This document shows positions 63,728 to 64,000 of a DNA stretch of 64,000 nucleotides, piece by piece. The DNA is from Chrysaora quinquecirrha (taxonomy: Eukaryota; Cnidaria; Scyphozoa; Semaeostomeae; Pelagiidae). Position 1 is the stretch's first letter; each line of letters begins with the position of its first letter. The translations under genes were made by a program, and so were the position numbers. The stretch covers positions 8,060,566-8,124,565 of the forward strand of contig JACTAT010000037.1 in assembly GCA_014526335.1 (NCBI GenBank). Direction: 5' to 3'. The notes beneath the pieces are model-generated. The model had not been told where the DNA came from. It saw only the letters and a list, made by a program, of their open reading frames with translations, and ran no database searches.

Positions 63728-64000
63728 CTAGTAAAAGATATAGTAGAACAGTTTTTATTCATATATTCCTATTGAACATCTTTATTGAACAAACTTATCT
63801 TTTGGTATAAAGATATGAGAAATACATGGAAGAGTACGAAGAAGTAAACAACGAAAAAAATTCATTGCATATTTAAGACAAATCCATGTTAATAATTAAA
63901 CCATTCGACAAATCAATTCAACAAGTCCATTTTCTCATGTAGTTTAAATTGTTGTAAGCCAGCACTGCCATATCGTCGATAGAGTACAGTTGAAATCGGT
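63728..64000. other. KYNU intron running off the right edge
   Basis: The exon before 63727 must end with one base of the split Gly codon. No such exon is visible before the window ends, so exons for roughly the first 125 residues lie to the right. Confidence 0.6.

Overview
The window looks like part of a large, repeat-rich invertebrate nuclear genome, most likely a cnidarian (possibly an anthozoan coral). The evidence is A+T-rich sequence, genes of many short exons with GT-AG introns of about 0.5-5.5 kb, an intronless rhodopsin-like receptor with a very short N-terminus, and dense small non-autonomous transposons. The phylum is an inference from gene style, not proof.

Three host genes are supported, all on the minus strand. 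(1) 242-1189: an intronless class A G-protein-coupled receptor. (2) 21632-45524: fourteen exons of a Rho GTPase-activating protein of the ARHGAP18/28/40 family. The frame stays open across all thirteen junctions. The first and last coding exons were not found. (3) 49309-63727: twelve exons of kynureninase (KYNU). They run from about human residue 125 to the stop and include the pyridoxal-phosphate lysine; the first ~125 residues lie beyond the right edge. A fourth candidate, a single-exon polyglutamine protein with a Cys/His-rich C-terminus (26784-27479), sits in a RhoGAP intron and may belong to a mobile element. The RhoGAP and KYNU genes are unrelated tandem neighbours: one regulates Rho and the cytoskeleton, the other degrades tryptophan through kynurenine. 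No operon-like co-function is implied.

Layout. 1-5.5 kb: the receptor, a 1.5-kb TAGTAA microsatellite and transposon remains. 5.56-15.18 kb: a ~9-kb satellite of ~190-bp units, with ~2.7-kb higher-order periodicity and a small hairpin in most units. Its left edge carries a nearly identical 676-bp duplication that includes a MITE. 15.2-21.5 kb: a decayed LINE split by a tRNA-like SINE, hAT-like and inverted-repeat elements, and a second LINE 3' end inside a 53-bp minisatellite. 21.6-45.5 kb: the RhoGAP gene. 45.5-49.3 kb: a transposon-rich intergenic stretch. 49.3-64 kb: KYNU, whose introns hold a ~940-bp TTAG array, a four-copy 237-bp tandem array with tRNA-like A and B boxes, palindromes and a GTCAG/GTCAA array.

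The unusual content is structural: several families of foldback or MITE elements (some with clear target-site duplications), a higher-order satellite and near-perfect palindromes. I see no defence-type or other multi-gene system. The items most worth follow-up are the satellite, the TACACG-ended MITE family, the 511-bp palindrome, the tandem tRNA-like array and the polyQ/CYGCG protein.
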